Position numbers and translations under genes: made by a program. The notes under the pieces were generated by a model that searched no databases, was not told where the DNA came from, and worked only from the letters and a program-made list of their open reading frames with translations. Source: Clavulina sp. PMI_390 (taxonomy: Eukaryota; Basidiomycota; Agaricomycetes; Cantharellales; Hydnaceae). Taken from it: DNA of 64,000 bases. Below, one piece after another: positions 60,439 to 64,000 of this stretch; position 1 is the stretch's first letter, and every line of letters starts with the position of its first letter. The stretch is taken from contig WIDE01000010.1 of the NCBI GenBank assembly GCA_015039315.1, positions 441,031 through 505,030 of the forward strand. The letters run 5' to 3'.

Positions 60439-61910
60439 TCATGACAAGTAAGGAGCGAGCTCCATACCATGGACGTCCATCTCGTATTCGTACCGTATCT
60501 GCAGTACCGTGATCAGTCAAGAGGTATTAGCAATACATCAGGGAACCCACCTCATCAAGGTTTCCAGCAGCAATCAACTTGGCCTCTGCTTGCAACGTCA
60601 GCGGATAACCCGAGTGGCGAACCTTGTCCTCCACAACCAATGTTTCTTCACCGCCCATACTGGGTGATTTGGGCCGAAAGGCAATCGGGAGGGCGAGGCG
60701 TTTCAATATACCTCGCCTGCTGGATAAACACTTCTCTATGGTACTGAGACCAACCCGACCGAGGTCTTCAGGTTCAACGTCACAAATAACAAGTTGTGCC
60801 ATCTGAGGAAAAGCTCGAGGTTCCCTGGTTTCCAGATTTGAGATGAAAAGACACGAAAAATCAACTCTAAGGTCCATTTTATGAGACTTTATTATCAGTG
60901 TCTCCACTGATCGTGCAGTAATCGAAGGCTAACAAGGATCAGCCGATAAGCAAAATACTATGCATGTAGTGTCAATGTTTCAAGCTCACCAGACTATCGA
61001 TTAGGGTGTCAAAATTTGCAGCGTCCATGTCTGTAACCTCGAGAACCCGAAGCTGGGGTGCATGTATTTGACGGAAGAGTGTACCAGAATGCTCATCGTC
61101 AGGGCCATTAAATTGCTTCAAACTCAGGGAAGTTAACCATTTCCAACATATTTTGTAATTTTCAGATAACGGGAAGGCTTCGTGGAAATATTCTATCATG
61201 TTGGTGACGATAGTGAGATGGAATGGTGTGGTTTGATATCCCGCTAGCTCAATGAGTGATGCTAGATCCGCAGGATCAAAGATTAAGCATTCTATTTCCC
61301 TCAGGGTCCCGGAGGATCCTTCCACGCGAATTGGTTGAAAAGGGACATTTATGGTGTGTAAAATAGGTAGAGTGGAAAGATTGAGGTGTAGGACATGGCC
61401 ATTGTCGAGCGATATCGCAAGGCTTTGGAGGATAGGAAAGCACGGAGATCTTCCAAAAAATTTAATTAGTGGGTGGTCAACTTGACCGCCCTCAGTTTCT
61501 ATGTATAATGAGTGGAGTCGCGGTGCAAAAGCGATGAGTTTGTGCAGACTGTGCGAGAGTATTGCATGATAACCCCGACGATCTGATCGGATCATACGAA
61601 TGTCGAGTGGAAGACCTCTAGATCGAGAAACCCAATCTTCAATCACTGTATCTGGCCAGTTGGCCAGGTCTGGCGACACGAATAATTTTGGCATGTCAAG
61701 GACCACCAAACGCCATGATCGAGAAAGATGTGAGAGGGTCGTGATCTTTTTGGCTTGATCCGGGGTCTCCACGGCATAGTATATGACACGTTGGATGAGC
61801 TCGACTGGTAAACTTTTGACGGGATCGAGGCGCGTCGTGTGCGAGGACATGTTGGTATTTATTTGGATCGAAGAAACTGCTCAATTCAAATTGAGATCCG
61901 CTCCCCCAAC
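60090..61910 (-). repeat. Segmental duplication unit B (matches 54040-55860)
   Basis: This unit contains family member 7 and its flanks and is collinear with the unit holding member 5. Shared non-coding landmarks include the block near TCTCGAGGAA (60244 against 54197) and the segment preceding the stop codon. Confidence 0.7.
60439..61850 (-). CDS. F-box-like protein, family member 7
   Basis: The start is ATG 61850 (MSSHTTRLDPVKSLPVELIQ). The F-box-like segment LPVELIQRVIYYAVETP is followed by LSHLSRSWRLVVLDMPKLF and PDTVIEDWVSRSRGLPL, then leucine-rich sequence (FPILQSLAISLDNG, LPILHTINVPFQPI, LRVLEVTDMDAAN). The first intron (GTGAGC donor near 60991) joins IDSL to PSITARSVETLIIKS. The C-terminal exon after IAAGNLDE is IRYEYEMDVHGMELAPYLS, with the stop at 60439. 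It is intact and is the reference for the damaged member 5. Confidence 0.87.
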
Positions 61911-63130
61911 CAGATTGTAAATATGATACGTTGTATCAGGCGTTGAATCAATGATACAGCTATCCTTACTAAAAGGGTCCTTCTTTCGTCCGTGGCTACC
62001 ATGAGGCGATGGCCAATGTAAAGTCTCTTGGGCCATCGCCTTGTGGCTCATTCGATGCAGAAAATATGCCAGCCGTTCCACGACTATTTTCGACGTATCG
62101 CGTTAAGGTATCTGGTGGGGGAGGCAGCAACCTACAAAATATAGAACAGAACATGTTGCTTTTTCCAATCTCGAAGAGCTGCTCGCAATCAAGCAACCCC
62201 AGAGGTCTTCAGCCAGTTATTGTGTCTAACTCTCTGGATGAGGAGGAAGGGCGTCTTGCATTTGTAGATATGAATCCAAAATATCACGCGGTCCCGTTCG
62301 AAATCCCTTGCGTTTTGCCAAAGGCCTGGACTGAGATTCTTCCATGTTCGCTGACAACTCAATTGTAGAAGACTGTCAAGAGGAGCGCTGTTGCACGTTT
62401 GACTGTTTGATCGTTTCTTCAACACTTTATAGACCAGAAGGACGCTACTCATGCTTGACGGTAGAGGCGCTAGGCAAGGGCAATCAGGGACCATGGCTGG
62501 AGTGATGTGAAATAGCAGTCGGACGTTGAGCGACTGAAAAGCCTGTCGCAAAGCGAACTAGGCAGCCAAGCCGCAGGGCCGATCATAGACTCACAATTGG
62601 GAACCAGGTATTCAGAGTTCGCTGGTACTGAGGGACATGAACGTAAGCGAGCTAGAGGCATAAGATTCCAAGCACACCAGGAGGTAGTGTTGAGAGGCAG
62701 CCAGGATGAGCTGGAAACAAAACTGCTCTAATCTCAAAATCACCAGTCGAGGGTGCATCGTAAAGAGCCAGACTGCTCCATTGATGAATAGGGGTCGAAC
62801 GTGCTTTTTAAATAGCAAAGGGGCCCGGGCAGGTCCGGAGATAAGCTCGACGGCGTTGCCTCGTGGGCAAGCTTGTGGACGGCACACAACTCACACGTCT
62901 TCTCTTTCTCTTCTTCGTCCCTTCGTGCTAAAGTAAGGTGCTCGAGCCCCAAAGAGAGCCCCAAGCCCTGTCCCCCGAGCGCTGATGCCGAAGAGTCAGT
63001 CGGTCGCTGGTGTGCTGGCAGGAATCAGTTGATCTGAAATTTGCGGGATTATTCTTAGCATCTGGCAGCGAGACCTCGAGGCGTCATATCTGCGGCCTTC
63101 TCTCTTGGCAACCCCCAGAAGACGCATCCA
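61851..63130. other. Intergenic region
   Basis: This is the 5' flank of member 7 and the promoter side of the gene at 63131. Apart from the weak frame listed separately at 62009-62368, nothing is supportable. Confidence 0.4.
62009..62368 (+). CDS. Possible small hypothetical protein
   Basis: This is a 119-codon plus-strand frame from ATG 62009 (MANVKSLGPSPCGSFDAEN) to a stop at 62368. Parts such as SLDEEEGRLAFVDMNPKYH have coding-like composition. No domain, signal peptide or splice partner is seen, so this may be chance. Confidence 0.2.
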   Translation: MANVKSLGPSPCGSFDAENMPAVPRLFSTYRVKVSGGGGSNLQNIEQNMLLFPISKSCSQSSNPRGLQPVIVSNSLDEEEGRLAFVDMNPKYHAVPFEIPCVLPKAWTEILPCSLTTQL

Positions 63131-64000
63131 ATGGCGAGCCTGAATGCCACTACTATCGAACCGAAACGCCAAGTACAGGTAATTTTTTTTGGCTCCACCG
63201 TTTGTTCGATCGAGACTAATTGTTCTCACGGTCGGAACTACTAGTTTCGGCCACCAACAACAACAACACCACGAGCACTGGCTGCAGACGATGAGCCCAA
63301 CGTGGCCCACGTCCACTCCGAATCGATAATAGCCGACGCTCAGGCCATCTTTGCGCTCTCTTCGATGCTTGAAAACGTCAGTTCCGTGTGAGAATTGGAG
63401 GCTAGAATGACACTGACTGGCAGAACTCTTCGTGTGTGTGCGCGGCAGCCATACGCCTATGACCTCGATACCCTTGGCGACAACAGCGAATCCACAGCGA
63501 GCTTCAGGACCCTCCAGGAGTCTTCTCACCCTTCTTCTGTTGCATCTGGACATAACTCGGTTGTGGTGAGTACTCGTTTTTACGTGTGGATTTCACCGCC
63601 CATGTTGGTCACACTCGCTCGCTGCGCACGCGCACGCGCAGGACGCTTTCTTGTCAGACGAGAATGGAATACCGCTCCTCAGCACCAACAATGGCATCAG
63701 ACGATATCGTAGTATCACCACCAAGCCCACCGCCTCCTCGCGTCCACCCACCGCAAAGGGCCCCCCAGTGGGAGGTCCGCTCAAGCTAACACGCATCAGG
63801 TCGGCACCTACTGCAGGAGGTGCCACCACCACGCCCCCGATCTCTGCACCACTTCCTTTTTCTCGCCGACGCTCTTCCTTCAATGCTGGCAACAACGACA
63901 CCACCCCTAGGACACTAGAAACGACACTGACGACAACAACAACCACTACCATAACCATCCCGCTCGCGACGTTCATCGACCTCATCGACCGCCATCCGTC
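63131..64000 (+). CDS. Thr/Ser-rich hypothetical protein, 5' part (cut by the window edge)
   Basis: ATG 63131 gives MASLNATTIEPKRQVQ (exon 63131-63178). Exon 2 (from 63245) reads FRPPTTTTPRALAADDEPN and ESIIADAQAIFALSSMLEN. An exon from about 63421 continues RQPYAYDLDTLGDNSES, and the last exon (from about 63642) begins DAFLSDENGIPLLST and is open to the end of the window, finishing TFIDLIDRHPS. The phases agree at each junction. The sequence is rich in Thr, Ser and Pro, with Arg/Ser patches (SRRRSSFNAGNN). No domain is recognised in the visible part; the missing C-terminus may hold one. Confidence 0.6.

Noticed and set aside
1..64000. CRISPR arrays, rRNA, riboswitches, bacterial-type operons
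   Set aside because: No regularly spaced short repeats or rRNA-like sequence were seen, and the intron-rich gene structure marks the DNA as fungal nuclear.

Overview
The window is nuclear DNA of a filamentous fungus, most likely an agaricomycete basidiomycete. The evidence is genes split by many short introns (about 45-85 nt, GT...AG), fungal phytochrome hybrid histidine kinases, a fungal M64-type secreted protease, a BOR1-type anion transporter, and a large family of small F-box-like proteins. A Ceratobasidium/Rhizoctonia-like source would fit, but that is inference only. No rRNA, tRNA, CRISPR or bacterial-type operon was seen. Exon structures were read by eye from splice signals and reading-frame continuity.

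Left part (1-17 kb). Two diverged copies of a repeat (139-641 and 2414-3577) carry the 5' end of a membrane-anchored protein gene (3521-5626). The second copy is interrupted by a 636-bp terminal-inverted-repeat element with a 9-bp target duplication. After gene-poor DNA come an NAD(P)-dependent medium-chain (quinone-type) oxidoreductase (9162-10814), a convergent mitochondrial carnitine/acylcarnitine carrier (11048-12890, minus) and a Ser-rich protein of unknown function (14624-15905).

Middle part (17.7-47.9 kb). Two paralogous phytochrome hybrid kinases, both on the minus strand, occupy 17707-24316 and 36925-44787. Each has the bilin-binding Cys in a CEDEP motif, PAS-GAF-PHY, a His-kinase core with an intact H-box, and a C-terminal receiver with its Asp. 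Between them lie an F-box protein (24790-26695), a very small protein (27153-27356), an MFS drug-type transporter (28339-31023), a BOR1/SLC4-type transporter (31683-34624) and an F-box-like protein (34834-36236). A secreted M64 metalloprotease (44972-47875) is divergent from the second phytochrome.

Right part (48-64 kb). Six tandem paralogues of the 34.8-kb F-box-like gene all lie on the minus strand (48130-61850). Four look intact, one has an in-frame stop and one a 1-bp frameshift. Between them are an ankyrin-repeat relic and duplicated flanking DNA. The right edge cuts a Thr/Ser-rich gene of unknown function.

Working together: the phytochromes would sense red/far-red light and feed a phosphorelay. 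The F-box proteins are presumed substrate adaptors of SCF ubiquitin ligases. The transporters, carrier, oxidoreductase and protease look like unlinked housekeeping or secretory functions. Nothing in the sequence proves that the neighbours form one co-regulated pathway.
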